64,000 bases of DNA from Saccharopolyspora dendranthemae (GCF_007829955.1 NZ_VIWX01000006.1:1-64000); one strand, 5' to 3'; shown: positions 46,567 to 53,797, numbered from the stretch's first letter. The notes: generated by a model from the sequence alone, not told the origin. Translations and numbers: made by a program.

Positions 46567-47766
46567 TCACGCAGTGGCCACACCTTCAGCACGAGCGGCC
46601 TTCGACACCGCCGCGCTGACCTCAGGGGCGACCCGCGGGTCCAGCGGCGACGGGACGATGTAGTCCGCGCTGAGGTCGTCGGCGGCCACGGCCGCGATGG
46701 CCTCGGCCGCGGCGACCTTCATGCCGTCGGTGATGCGGCGAGCGCCCACGTCCAGCGCTCCCTTGAAGATGCCCGGGAAGGCCAAGACGTTGTTGATCTG
46801 GTTCGGGAAGTCGCTGCGACCGGTCGCCACGACCGACGCGTACTTGCCCGCGATCTCCGGGTGGATCTCCGGGTCCGGGTTCGACAGCGCGAACACGATG
46901 CAGTCCTTGGCCATCAGGGCCACGTGCTCCTCCGGGACCTGGCCGACCGAGACGCCGATGAACACGTCCGCACCGGTCATCGCCTCGGCCGGACCACCGG
47001 AGATGCCCCGCGGGTTGGTGAACTCCGCGAGCTCTTCCTTGATCGGGGTGAGCCCCTCGCGACCGGCGCTGATGACACCGCGCGAGTCGAGCACGATGAT
47101 CTCGCCGACACCCGCGGTGTGCAGGATCTTCGCGCAGGCGACACCGGCCGCACCGGCACCGGAGATGACCACGCGCAGCGAACCCAGCTCACGACCGGCG
47201 ACCCGGGCGGCGTTGCGCAGCGCCGCCAGCGCCACGACCGCGGTGCCGTGCTGGTCGTCGTGCATGACGGGGCAGTCCAGCGCCTCGGTGACCCGGCGCT
47301 CGAGCTCGAAGCAGCGCGGAGCGGAGATGTCCTCGAGGTTCACCGCACCGAAGGACGGACGCAGCCGGACCAGGGTCTCCACGATCTCGTCGACGTCGTT
47401 GGTGTCCAGGACCAGCGGGATCGAGTCGAGCCCGGCGAAGGTCTTGAACAGAGCGGACTTGCCTTCCATGACCGGCAGCGAAGCCTTCGGCCCGATGTCT
47501 CCCAGGCCGAGAACCGCCGATCCGTCGCTGACCACGGCCACCAGGCGCTGAGTCCAGGTGTAGCGGTCAGCCAGGGTCGGATCGCTCGCGATCGCCCTGC
47601 TGACCTGCGCCACCCCAGGCGTGTACGCGATCGACAGGTCGCGCGCACTGTCCAGCGGAGCCGTCACCGAAGCGGTGAGCTTGCCCCCTTCGTGCGCAGC
47701 GAAGATCTCTTCGTGGGTCAGATCAGCACCGATTCCATTGGCGGTGCTCTCGTTCATCGTGGTCAC
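46567..47766 (-). CDS. NAD(P)-dependent malic enzyme
   Basis: 399-residue short-form malic enzyme, converting malate to pyruvate and CO2. Motifs: IAYTPGVAQVSRAIASDP, the catalytic Lys region GDIGPKASLPVMEGKSALFK, the metal-binding region CPVMHDDQHGTAVVALAAL and the Rossmann motif VVISGAGAAGVACAKIL. The start is GTG at 47766, with AGGAGGG five bases upstream. With Kgd and alanine dehydrogenase in the window it supplies pyruvate metabolism, but it is not in an operon. The coenzyme cannot be fixed from sequence here. Confidence 0.93.
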   Translation of the reverse strand: MTTMNESTANGIGADLTHEEIFAAHEGGKLTASVTAPLDSARDLSIAYTPGVAQVSRAIASDPTLADRYTWTQRLVAVVSDGSAVLGLGDIGPKASLPVMEGKSALFKTFAGLDSIPLVLDTNDVDEIVETLVRLRPSFGAVNLEDISAPRCFELERRVTEALDCPVMHDDQHGTAVVALAALRNAARVAGRELGSLRVVISGAGAAGVACAKILHTAGVGEIIVLDSRGVISAGREGLTPIKEELAEFTNPRGISGGPAEAMTGADVFIGVSVGQVPEEHVALMAKDCIVFALSNPDPEIHPEIAGKYASVVATGRSDFPNQINNVLAFPGIFKGALDVGARRITDGMKVAAAEAIAAVAADDLSADYIVPSPLDPRVAPEVSAAVSKAARAEGVATA

Positions 47767-48180
47767 GGCGTCCCTCCTGTTGCCATGCCTGCGGCCCGAA
47801 CACGACGAGCCGGGCGGATGCGACCTCTTGCGGTCGCCTTCGACGCCGACGCCCCGGGCGTACCGGAGATGAAGACGTCTACCGAAATACCGATGCCGGC
47901 GATCCTGTTCGGGATAGCGGCGCCGGTGGACGCTGCGGTGCGATAAGTGTGCCAGCCCGTTGAACCCTATGTCAGCGATAGGGATCACACCTCTCACCAG
48001 CAAAAAGTAAGAAAGTTTACGAATTCGCACAGTACGCGCGTCATATTTTCCGAGAACGAGATGCAGTACGGCCGTTCGGTTCGCATTTCACGGTTATGCG
48101 GTACGAGTGTCCGGTATTCCGATCTGAATCGAAACTGTTTGGAAAATCCGAGTGCCGACCTCAGCTTTTCCGCGATGCGA

Positions 48181-48205
48181 GCGAGCATGGGAACCTTCCG
48201 CTCAC
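48181..48205 (+). repeat. 25-bp GGGAACCTTCC repeat, copy 18
   Basis: Forward orientation, 22 of 25 positions, upstream of the epimerase gene; one of the few copies not at a gene end. Confidence 0.7.
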
Positions 48206-48241
48206 CACCCGCCCCGCCGGACCCGTCCCGATCGCGCCTCC

Positions 48242-48247
48242 TAGGCT
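48242..48247 (+). promoter_or_regulatory. -10 box of the epimerase gene
   Basis: TAGGCT eight bases before the GTG at 48256, consistent with a leaderless transcript. Confidence 0.5.
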
Positions 48248-48255
48248 CGGCGCTC

Positions 48256-48864
48256 GTGCAGGTACGTCGACTTGAGATCACCGGGGCGTTCGAATTCACC
48301 CCAAAGGCTTTTCCGGACGACCGGGGCCTGTTCGTCGCCCCGTTCCAGGAGAAGGCCTTCGCCGAAGCCACCGGTCACCCGATGCGCCTGGCCCAGACCA
48401 ACCACAGCGTCTCGGCCCGCAACGTCATCCGCGGAGTGCACTTCGCCGACACCCCTCCCGGCCAGGCCAAGTACGTCTACTGCCCGCAGGGCGCGCTGCT
48501 GGACGTGATCGTCGACGTCCGGGTCGGCTCACCCACCTTCGGGCGGTGGGAGGCGGTCCGCCTCGACTCGACCGAGTACCGCGCCCTCTACGTCGCCGAA
48601 GGACTCGGGCACGCGTTCCTCGCCCTGACCGACAACACCGTGATGACCTACCTGTGCTCCACGGGCTACAACCCTTCGGGCGAACACGGCATCAGCCCGC
48701 TCGACCCGGAAATCGGCCTGCCGTGGGAGCAGGAGCTCACCGGCCCGGCGATCCTGTCCGAGAAGGACCGCGACGCCCCGACTCTCGCCGAAGCCGCCGA
48801 GCGCGGCCTGCTCCCGGACTTCAACGCCTGCCAAGCGCACTACGAGTCCCTTCGCGACGGGTGA
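48256..48864 (+). CDS. dTDP-4-keto-6-deoxysugar 3,5-epimerase (RmlC/EryBVII type)
   Basis: 202-residue cupin epimerase acting on dTDP-4-keto-6-deoxyglucose. The active-site His lies in NVIRGVHFADTPPGQAKYVY, and VGSPTFGRWEAVRLD and EGLGHAFLALTDNTVMTYLC follow the family. The wording ADTPPGQAKYV is closer to antibiotic deoxysugar epimerases (EryBVII, NovW) than to cell-wall RmlC, as I remember them. No other sugar genes are near, so it is an orphan, either serving cell-wall rhamnose or a distant glycosylation cluster. The GTG start has a TAGGCT box just upstream. Its stop codon is part of the inverted repeat 48862-48916. Confidence 0.87.
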   Translation: MQVRRLEITGAFEFTPKAFPDDRGLFVAPFQEKAFAEATGHPMRLAQTNHSVSARNVIRGVHFADTPPGQAKYVYCPQGALLDVIVDVRVGSPTFGRWEAVRLDSTEYRALYVAEGLGHAFLALTDNTVMTYLCSTGYNPSGEHGISPLDPEIGLPWEQELTGPAILSEKDRDAPTLAEAAERGLLPDFNACQAHYESLRDG

Positions 48865-48885
48865 GCATGGGAACCAACCTGTCAC
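48861..48885 (+). repeat. 25-bp repeat, copy 19 (left arm)
   Basis: Forward orientation, 23 of 25 positions; TT of the core is replaced by AA. It contains the TGA stop of the epimerase gene. Confidence 0.8.
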
Positions 48886-48916
48886 CGCCGAACTGACAGG
48901 TTGGTTCCCATGCTCA
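48862..48916. terminator. Bidirectional terminator made of two inverted repeats
   Basis: Perfect 23-bp stem: 48862-48884 pairs with 48894-48916 around the nine-base loop CCGCCGAAC. The arms carry the TGA stops of both convergent genes (epimerase and sodX). Both arms have the same change from the family core, so pairing is kept. Confidence 0.85.
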
Positions 48917-48917
48917 G
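48893..48917 (-). repeat. 25-bp repeat, copy 20 (right arm)
   Basis: Reverse orientation, 21 of 25 positions, with the same TT-to-AA change as copy 19. It contains the TGA stop of sodX. Confidence 0.8.
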
Positions 48918-49228
48918 CGCACCCGCCCCGGCGACGGCCACAAGCGCCAGCGCACCACGCCCAACACCTGTGCCGGGCCGAGGTCTCGGGAGTCGGTCGA
49001 GCCGAAGCCGTTGTCCCCCTCCACGTGCCAGCCGCCGGCGTCGCGGCGCACGGCGCGCTTGACCGAGAGCTGGCCGGGTCGCTGCTCCCACCGCACCAGC
49101 ACGACATCGCCGGGGGCGGCGCGATCGCCGGTCCGGAACACCACGACGTCCTGGTCCCGCAGTGTGGGAACCATCGATGGCCCGCGCACCCGCAACCTGC
49201 GCAATGGCCACCTTCCGAGCGATTTCAC
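48914..49228 (-). CDS. sodX: Nickel superoxide dismutase maturation protease
   Basis: 104-residue S26-type peptidase without an N-terminal membrane anchor, as in SodX. This type cleaves the SodN propeptide to free the His-1/Cys-2 nickel ligands. The catalytic Ser is in RVRGPSMVPTLRDQDV and the catalytic Lys in QLSVKRAVRRD. The start is GTG at 49228 with GGAGG five bases upstream. It is divergent from sodN with 78 bases between, the standard actinobacterial pairing. The gene ends inside a perfect hairpin shared with the convergent epimerase gene. Confidence 0.92.
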   Translation of the reverse strand: MKSLGRWPLRRLRVRGPSMVPTLRDQDVVVFRTGDRAAPGDVVLVRWEQRPGQLSVKRAVRRDAGGWHVEGDNGFGSTDSRDLGPAQVLGVVRWRLWPSPGRVR

Positions 49229-49246
49229 CAACACCTCCGGTAGGAC

Positions 49247-49280
49247 GACGAGGATCTTCAAGAGTAGGGTCGGCCTCGTC
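49247..49280. promoter_or_regulatory. Inverted repeat in the sodX-sodN divergent promoter
   Basis: GACGAGG (49247) and CCTCGTC (49274) with a 20-base centre. A candidate site for a nickel-responsive Fur-type regulator, which controls sodN in Streptomyces; unproven here. Confidence 0.3.
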
Positions 49281-49306
49281 GGAGCACTCACTGTCAGGGA
49301 GGAATC

Positions 49307-49714
49307 ATGCGACTCCTGTCGCGCATCCTCAGCCCCCGCCTGGAGGCCACCGCGCACTGCGATCTGCCGTGCGGCGTTTACGACCCCGCGCAGGCGCGGA
49401 TCGAGGCCGAGTCGGTCAAGGCGATCCAGGAGAAGTACCAGGGCAACGAGGACCCGGAGTTCCGCACTCGAGCGATCCTGATCGCCGAGCAGCGCTCCGA
49501 GTTGGTCAAGCACCACCTGTGGGTGCTGTGGACCGACTACTTCAAGCCCCCGCACTTCGAGAAGTACCCGCAGCTGCACGAGCTGGTCAACAAGGCCACC
49601 AAGGCCGCGGGCGCCACCGGCACCAAGGGGTCGATGGACCCGGCGAAGGGCCAGGAGCTGCTGGACTACATCGCCGAGATCGACAAGATCTTCTGGGAGA
49701 CCAAGAAGGGCTGA
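49307..49714 (+). CDS. sodN: Nickel superoxide dismutase
   Basis: 135-residue precursor of Ni-SOD, a cytoplasmic hexamer that dismutates superoxide. A 16-residue propeptide MRLLSRILSPRLEATA precedes the nickel hook HCDLPCGVYDP, with ligands His17, Cys18 and Cys22 of the precursor. The rest is the four-helix bundle, ending EIDKIFWETKKG. GGGAGGA precedes the ATG. It pairs with divergent sodX, and a U-tract terminator follows. Expression is expected to rise when nickel is available. Confidence 0.97.
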   Translation: MRLLSRILSPRLEATAHCDLPCGVYDPAQARIEAESVKAIQEKYQGNEDPEFRTRAILIAEQRSELVKHHLWVLWTDYFKPPHFEKYPQLHELVNKATKAAGATGTKGSMDPAKGQELLDYIAEIDKIFWETKKG

Positions 49715-49733
49715 TCTCAGGGGCCTTTGAGGA

Positions 49734-49770
49734 CGCCGATCGGTGGGAACACCGGTCGGCGTTCTTTTTT
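49734..49770 (+). terminator. sodN intrinsic terminator
   Basis: 12-bp stem (one G-U pair) around a GGAA loop, followed by TTCTTTTTT. It is the only classical U-tract terminator I see in the window. Confidence 0.93.
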
Positions 49771-49800
49771 GCGCTCTCGCCCCGCACCCTCCCCGCTGCG

Positions 49801-49825
49801 GTGACAGGAAGGTTCCCATGCAGCG
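49801..49825 (-). repeat. 25-bp GGGAACCTTCC repeat, copy 21
   Basis: Reverse orientation, 21 of 25 positions; the first 21 bases match perfectly. Confidence 0.78.
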
Positions 49826-49841
49826 CTCAGCGGCTCGACAA

Positions 49842-49866
49842 GTGCGCGAAAGGTTCCCATGCTCCA
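49842..49866 (-). repeat. 25-bp GGGAACCTTCC repeat, copy 22
   Basis: Reverse orientation, 19 of 25 positions, 41 bases from copy 21 in the same direction. Confidence 0.6.
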
Positions 49867-49925
49867 GTCCGCGAAGGGGCCCGGTGGTCGGTGGCCACGA
49901 TCATGCGTGGTCTCCGCGGCGGCCA

Positions 49926-49931
49926 TAGGCT
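49926..49931 (+). promoter_or_regulatory. -10 box of the His-rich gene
   Basis: TAGGCT 43 bases before the ATG at 49975, giving a leader of about 36 bases. Confidence 0.4.
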
Positions 49932-49974
49932 GGATTTCGCCGACACCGACGTCTCGCCTGGAGTGGGAGAGCTG

Positions 49975-50271
49975 ATGACCACCGCATGCCGAGAGCACAC
50001 CGGCCACGACCACGAGCACGGCCCCGGATGCGGGCACGTCGCCGTCCCGCACGGCGATCACGTCGACTACGCCCACGACGGGCATCTGCACGTCGATCAC
50101 GGTGGGCACTACGACGAGTGCGAGGCGAGCGGGCACCAGGAGCACGGGTCCCACGACCACGTGCACGGCGAGAACTGCGGTCACGTCGCGGTTCCGCACG
50201 GCGATCACGTCGACTACGTCCACGACGGACACCGGCACGCCGCGCACGGCGAGCACTACGACGAGCACTGA
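49975..50271 (+). CDS. His-rich tandem-repeat metal-binding protein
   Basis: 98-residue soluble protein dominated by His, Asp and Gly. It is built of two near-copies of a unit of about 35 residues: CGHVAVPHGDHVDYAHDGHL then HVDHGGHYDE, and CGHVAVPHGDHVDYVHDGHR then HAAHGEHYDE. Each unit keeps one Cys and eight to nine His at fixed spacing, a clear metal-ligand pattern. There is no signal peptide or membrane segment. Relatives are sometimes labelled zinc transporter, which the sequence does not support. Its place 260 bases after sodN suggests nickel storage or buffering; zinc is equally possible. GGGAGA precedes the ATG. Confidence 0.8.
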   Translation: MTTACREHTGHDHEHGPGCGHVAVPHGDHVDYAHDGHLHVDHGGHYDECEASGHQEHGSHDHVHGENCGHVAVPHGDHVDYVHDGHRHAAHGEHYDEH

Positions 50272-50340
50272 CCGATGTGGACTTGCTGACCGGCGTGGCG
50301 TCGTCGTGCGGATGCTCCGCGGAGCCGTACGCTGCGATCC

Positions 50341-50928
50341 GTGGAGCAGCGCGTCTACATCCTCCGGCACGGCACCACCGAGTGGTCCCTGACCGGCCAG
50401 CACACCAGCCGCACCGATGTGCCCCTCACCGTCGAAGGTGAGCTGCGGGCGCGGCAGGCGGGCCAGGCCCTGACCACGTTGCGCCCCGCCGGCCCCGTGC
50501 AGGTGTTGTGCAGTCCCCGCAAGCGTGCCCAGCGCACCGCGGATCTGGCCGGACTGTCCGACGTGGTCACCGAACCACTGCTCGTCGAGTGGGATTACGG
50601 GGACTACGAAGGGCTGACCACCGATCAGATCCGCGAGACCGTTCCCGACTGGACGGTGTGGAGCCACCCCTGCCCCGGTGGTGAGACCGCGTCCAACATC
50701 GCCACCCGGGCCGACGGCTTGCTGGAGCGGGTGCGCCACACCGACAGCGACGTGGTGCTCGTCGGGCACGGCCACTTCAGCCGCTGCCTGATCGCTCGCT
50801 GGTTGAACCTGCCGATCGCTTCGGGCGTGCACTTCTCGCTCGACGCCGCGGCCATCACCGTTCTCGGGTACGAGCGGGGCGTGCCGCAGGTCCAGCGGTC
50901 CAACATCCCCGCCTGGCAGCACGGCTGA
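50341..50928 (+). CDS. Histidine phosphatase family protein
   Basis: 195-residue phosphoglycerate-mutase-like phosphatase. The catalytic motif is VYILRHGTTEWSLTGQHTSR (His near residue 10), and SPRKRAQRTADLAGL, EWDYGDYEGLTTDQI and the second His in VLVGHGHFSRCLIARWL complete the site. It is probably a phosphatase rather than a mutase, like M. tuberculosis Rv3214, which occupies the same place in that genome as I recall. GTG at 50341 has a TACGCT -10 box seven bases upstream and no ribosome site, so the message is probably leaderless. Confidence 0.88.
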   Translation: MEQRVYILRHGTTEWSLTGQHTSRTDVPLTVEGELRARQAGQALTTLRPAGPVQVLCSPRKRAQRTADLAGLSDVVTEPLLVEWDYGDYEGLTTDQIRETVPDWTVWSHPCPGGETASNIATRADGLLERVRHTDSDVVLVGHGHFSRCLIARWLNLPIASGVHFSLDAAAITVLGYERGVPQVQRSNIPAWQHG

Positions 50929-51005
50929 GCGCCTGCCGCCGCGGCCGGCGCACCACCGCGCAGAATGGGCCCGGAAGAGCTCGGTTCTGGTTGTGGAGGT
51001 CTGCG

Positions 51006-51473
51006 ATGATCCGGCGGGCGCGTGAAGACGACGTGGCGGCGATGGTGGAGCTGGTGCACGAGCTCGCCAAGTACGAGGAGGAGCCCGACTCCTGCCACCT
51101 GTCGGAAGCACAGTTGCGTGCGGCGCTGTTCGGGCCCGATCCGGCTCTGTTCGGACACGTGGCCGAAGTGGACGGTGCCGTCGTCGGGCTGTCCCTGTGG
51201 TTCCTGAACTTCTCCACGTGGGAAGGCGTGCACGGGATCTACCTGGAGGACCTCTACGTCCGTCCGGAGCACCGCGGATCAGGCCTCGGCAAGCTGCTGC
51301 TGCGGACGCTGGCGCACGAGTGCGTCGAGCGGGGCTACGCGCGGCTGGAGTGGTCGGTGCTGGACTGGAACGAGCCCTCGATCGCCTTCTACAAGGCTCA
51401 AGGCGCTTTTCCGATGGACGGCTGGAGCGTCTACCGGCTCAGCGGGGACGCGCTGCGGTCTTTCGGGGACTGA
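51006..51473 (+). CDS. GNAT acetyltransferase
   Basis: 155-residue GCN5-type N-acetyltransferase. The acetyl-CoA motif is DLYVRPEHRGSGLGKLLLRT (about 84-103), and YLEDLYV, LEWSVLDWNEPSIAFYKAQG and the polyamine-type start ELAKYEEEPDSC resemble spermidine/diamine acetyltransferases. GGAGG lies six bases before the ATG. It is convergent with the membrane protein gene ten bases away. The corresponding mycobacterial gene is Rv3216, by order. Confidence 0.88.
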   Translation: MIRRAREDDVAAMVELVHELAKYEEEPDSCHLSEAQLRAALFGPDPALFGHVAEVDGAVVGLSLWFLNFSTWEGVHGIYLEDLYVRPEHRGSGLGKLLLRTLAHECVERGYARLEWSVLDWNEPSIAFYKAQGAFPMDGWSVYRLSGDALRSFGD

Positions 51474-51483
51474 AAGCCCTGCG

Positions 51484-51912
51484 TCAGTCCTCGCGGGCGT
51501 CGGGTGCCATGGACGCGTGGAACGACCACTCGCGGCCCGCGCGGTTGAACAGGAACCACAGCACGGCGACGGCGGGAACGGCGATGATCAGGCCGATCAG
51601 CGGCCGTCCTGAGGGGCCCGCCGCGTACCAGGCGGTGCCGAGCAGCAGCAGCTGCAGCAGCATCGCCGGGGTGCGCGCCCAGTGCTTGCCCTTGATCAGC
51701 CCGATCCCGGCGGCGAGCACGCCCGCGGCCAGAACCGTGTAGTAGCCGGCCTCGCCCCACGTCTCGCCCCGTTCGAGCTGACCGACGCCGCCGAGCTGGG
51801 TGGAGGCGCTGCGGATCAGCAGCGCTACGACGAACACCAGGCCTGCCACCGCCTGCAACGTGGTCAGCACACCGGCGATGCGCACCGTGCGGGGAACGGT
51901 CTCGGTAGACAA
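51484..51912 (-). CDS. Integral membrane protein of unknown function
   Basis: 142-residue protein with four hydrophobic segments (about 10-33, 57-75, 82-99, 104-122) and charged ends. No motif is recognised. The TTG at 51912 is taken as start because GAGAGG precedes it by five bases. In M. tuberculosis the same position is held by a membrane protein of similar length (Rv3217c, from memory), so this is an orthologue by order and size. Confidence 0.75.
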   Translation of the reverse strand: MSTETVPRTVRIAGVLTTLQAVAGLVFVVALLIRSASTQLGGVGQLERGETWGEAGYYTVLAAGVLAAGIGLIKGKHWARTPAMLLQLLLLGTAWYAAGPSGRPLIGLIIAVPAVAVLWFLFNRAGREWSFHASMAPDARED

Positions 51913-52345
51913 GAAGGCCTCTCAGAACCGGGGCCACGACCCCGCTAGTGACTCTGCGTGTGCACTTTCGATGGTAATACCGCCCGATCGCCGCATAGCT
52001 GCCGCAGGGCTCGAGAGGACATGATCGACTCATGGCTGAAGCGGCGTTCACGGATATCGGGGTGTCCGTCGATCTCGCCGCGTGCACGTCGGCAGCCGGT
52101 GCACAGCGATCGGGTGCGTTCCGGGGTTACGCATCCGAATGTCACCGGAAACCGGTGGTCAGAGGCACGACGCACCCGCTCCTGGTGCGTCCGCCCGCCT
52201 CGTCCGCCCTTGCCGCGCACCTCGGCCGGTCCCGAGCCGCGTCGGCCTCGGAGGTGACCGGCCAGCCCACCTGACTCTTCGCATCACGCACGATCCGGCA
52301 CCCGCGCCCGACGGACACGAATTCGTCTCGCTTAGGCTTCGGGTT
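51913..52345. other. 433-base region without a clear gene
   Basis: Separates the membrane protein and lipid kinase genes, which diverge. Short open frames occur on both strands but show no family likeness or ribosome site. Only the lipid kinase -10 box (52333-52338) is recognisable. Confidence 0.4.
52333..52338 (+). promoter_or_regulatory. -10 box of the lipid kinase gene
   Basis: TAGGCT seven bases before the GTG at 52346, without a ribosome site: a leaderless arrangement. Confidence 0.5.
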
Positions 52346-53272
52346 GTGCGCGCCGTTCTCGTCGTCAACCCGCAGGCGACCTCCACCACGGCCAGTGGCC
52401 GCGATGTGCTCGCCGCTGCCCTGGCGAGCGTGCTGAAGCTGGAGGTCGTGGAGACGAAGCACTTCGGGCACGCCTCGGAGGCCGCGCGGGACGCCGTCCG
52501 GGACGGTGCGGACCTGGTCATCGCGCACGGTGGCGACGGCACGGTCAACGAAGTGGTCAACGGCATGTTCGAGGTCGCCGGGCCGGGCGATCCCGCGATG
52601 CCGACGCTGGGCGTGGTGCCCGGCGGATCGGCGAACGTCTTCGCCCGCGCGCTCGGCCTGCCCAAGGATCCGGTGGACGCCACCCACCACCTGATGGGGG
52701 CGCTGGCCACCCGCAGCACGCGCGAGGTCGGCCTGGGCAAGGCCGACGAGAGGTGGTTCACCTTCAACGCCGGCATCGGCTGGGACGCCGAGGTGGTCGC
52801 CGAGATGGAGCGCCAGCGCTCCCGCGGTCGCGAAGCCACGCCCGCCCTGTATGCCCGGATCGCCCTGTCCTGCTACTTCCGGATGGCCCGCGGGGAACCG
52901 AAGTTGAGCTTGCAAATCGGTGACGATCACCCGAGTGAGCTACTACACAGTGTGTTCGTGTCCAACACCGACCCGTGGACCTACTTGGGCTCGACTCCGG
53001 TCCGCATGAGCCCCGAGACCAGCTTCGACACCGGTCTCGGCGTGCTCGCGCTGACCAAGATGAGCACTTACCCTGTGTTGCGACATGTAGCGGAAATGCT
53101 ACGCGGTAGAGGGAAACCACACGGGAGTAACTCAATTCAGGCTGCGGATGTGCCCCATCTACGCGTAGCCTGTACGGAGCCGTTGCGCCTGCAGGTGGAC
53201 GGCGATTGCCTGGGTGAGCGATCGGTGGTCGAGTTCTCCTCAGTCCCGAACGCTCTCCGCGTCGCTGTATAA
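52346..53272 (+). CDS. Diacylglycerol/sphingosine kinase family protein
   Basis: 308-residue lipid kinase-like protein. The ATP-binding motif is IAHGGDGTVNEVVNGMF (GGDGT at 62-66), followed by GVVPGGSANVFARALGLP and the C-terminal beta-sandwich with DPWTYLGSTPVRMSPE and LQVDGDCLG. It probably phosphorylates diacylglycerol or a related lipid for phospholipid recycling. Starting at GTG 52346 gives the normal family start MRAVLVVNPQATST; longer upstream readings are not supported. It lies directly before whiB1, as in mycobacteria. Confidence 0.88.
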   Translation: MRAVLVVNPQATSTTASGRDVLAAALASVLKLEVVETKHFGHASEAARDAVRDGADLVIAHGGDGTVNEVVNGMFEVAGPGDPAMPTLGVVPGGSANVFARALGLPKDPVDATHHLMGALATRSTREVGLGKADERWFTFNAGIGWDAEVVAEMERQRSRGREATPALYARIALSCYFRMARGEPKLSLQIGDDHPSELLHSVFVSNTDPWTYLGSTPVRMSPETSFDTGLGVLALTKMSTYPVLRHVAEMLRGRGKPHGSNSIQAADVPHLRVACTEPLRLQVDGDCLGERSVVEFSSVPNALRVAV

Positions 53273-53417
53273 CCTTCTCGTAACGGATGGACATCGCTGC
53301 CGACTCGTGACCCCCGTCTGAGTCCGGGAACACAGTGAAATCCCTGGTCAGGTCTGTCGATCTTTCAGGTGAGTTCGCTCACCGCCCTAGATCGACCTCT
53401 TGACATCGCGGCAGTTC

Positions 53418-53433
53418 GTGAAAGCATTCACAA
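53418..53433. promoter_or_regulatory. CRP-type site 1 upstream of whiB1
   Basis: CGTGAAAGCATTCACAA (from 53417): GTGA and TCAC half-sites separated by six bases, the CRP consensus spacing. An identical 16-base copy follows 29 bases downstream. Confidence 0.75.
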
Positions 53434-53446
53434 GCACACGGACCCC

Positions 53447-53462
53447 GTGAAAGCATTCACAA
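53447..53462. promoter_or_regulatory. CRP-type site 2 upstream of whiB1
   Basis: Second identical copy of GTGAAAGCATTCACAA, 57 bases before the whiB1 ATG. A spacing of 29 bases places the two sites about three helical turns apart, on nearly the same face. Confidence 0.75.
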
Positions 53463-53518
53463 ACACCCCGAACGAACTATCGGCGCGCATGGGCGCGCCT
53501 AGCGAGGAGCAAGGAACA

Positions 53519-53773
53519 ATGGACTGGCGCCACGATGCGGTTTGCCGTGACGAGGACCCGGAGCTGTTCTTCCCGGTTGGGAACAGCGGTCCTGCTGTGC
53601 TGCAGATCGCCGAGGCGAAGGCCGTATGCCGCCGCTGTCCGGTTGCCTCTCAGTGCCTGGCTTGGGCACTCGAGAGCGGCCAGGACGCCGGTGTCTGGGG
53701 CGGCATGAGCGAAGACGAGCGTCGCGCCCTCAAGCGTCGCAACGCTCGCACCCGGGCGCGCACCAACGCCTGA
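53519..53773 (+). CDS. whiB1: WhiB1 iron-sulfur transcription factor
   Basis: 84-residue WhiB-family regulator. The 4Fe-4S ligands Cys9, Cys37, Cys40 and Cys46 (DAVCRDE and CRRCPVASQC) are at the same positions as in M. tuberculosis WhiB1. The GVWGGMSEDERRALKRR turn and the basic tail NARTRARTNA contact SigA and DNA. In mycobacteria the protein is essential and nitric-oxide sensitive. The ATG at 53519 is chosen for exact family length; a frame open from 53369 would run through two CRP-type sites. A 9-bp hairpin terminates it. Confidence 0.96.
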   Translation: MDWRHDAVCRDEDPELFFPVGNSGPAVLQIAEAKAVCRRCPVASQCLAWALESGQDAGVWGGMSEDERRALKRRNARTRARTNA

Positions 53774-53797
53774 GTAGCAGCTCGCTGAGCACGTGGC

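Larger units (their letters stand above)
47767..48255. other. 489-base region with AT-rich island
   Basis: Upstream of malic enzyme (minus) and the epimerase (plus). About 47985-48175 is visibly AT-richer than the rest of the window, with A-runs and TTTACGAATTCG. A small inverted repeat CCCTAT/ATAGGG sits at 47965-47983. Repeat copy 18 and a TAGGCT -10 box follow. No gene with convincing start or family likeness. Confidence 0.45.

Noticed and set aside
49154..49178. GTGTGGGAACC in sodX resembling the repeat
   Set aside because: It encodes the conserved catalytic GPSMVPT motif on the other strand; the right half does not match.
52032..52274. Small plus-strand open frame before the lipid kinase gene
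   Set aside because: No ribosome site, no recognisable family, Arg/Ala/Pro composition typical of random high-GC frames.
53369..53518. N-terminal extension of WhiB1
   Set aside because: It would translate through two CRP-type sites; the ATG at 53519 gives the exact family length with a ribosome site.
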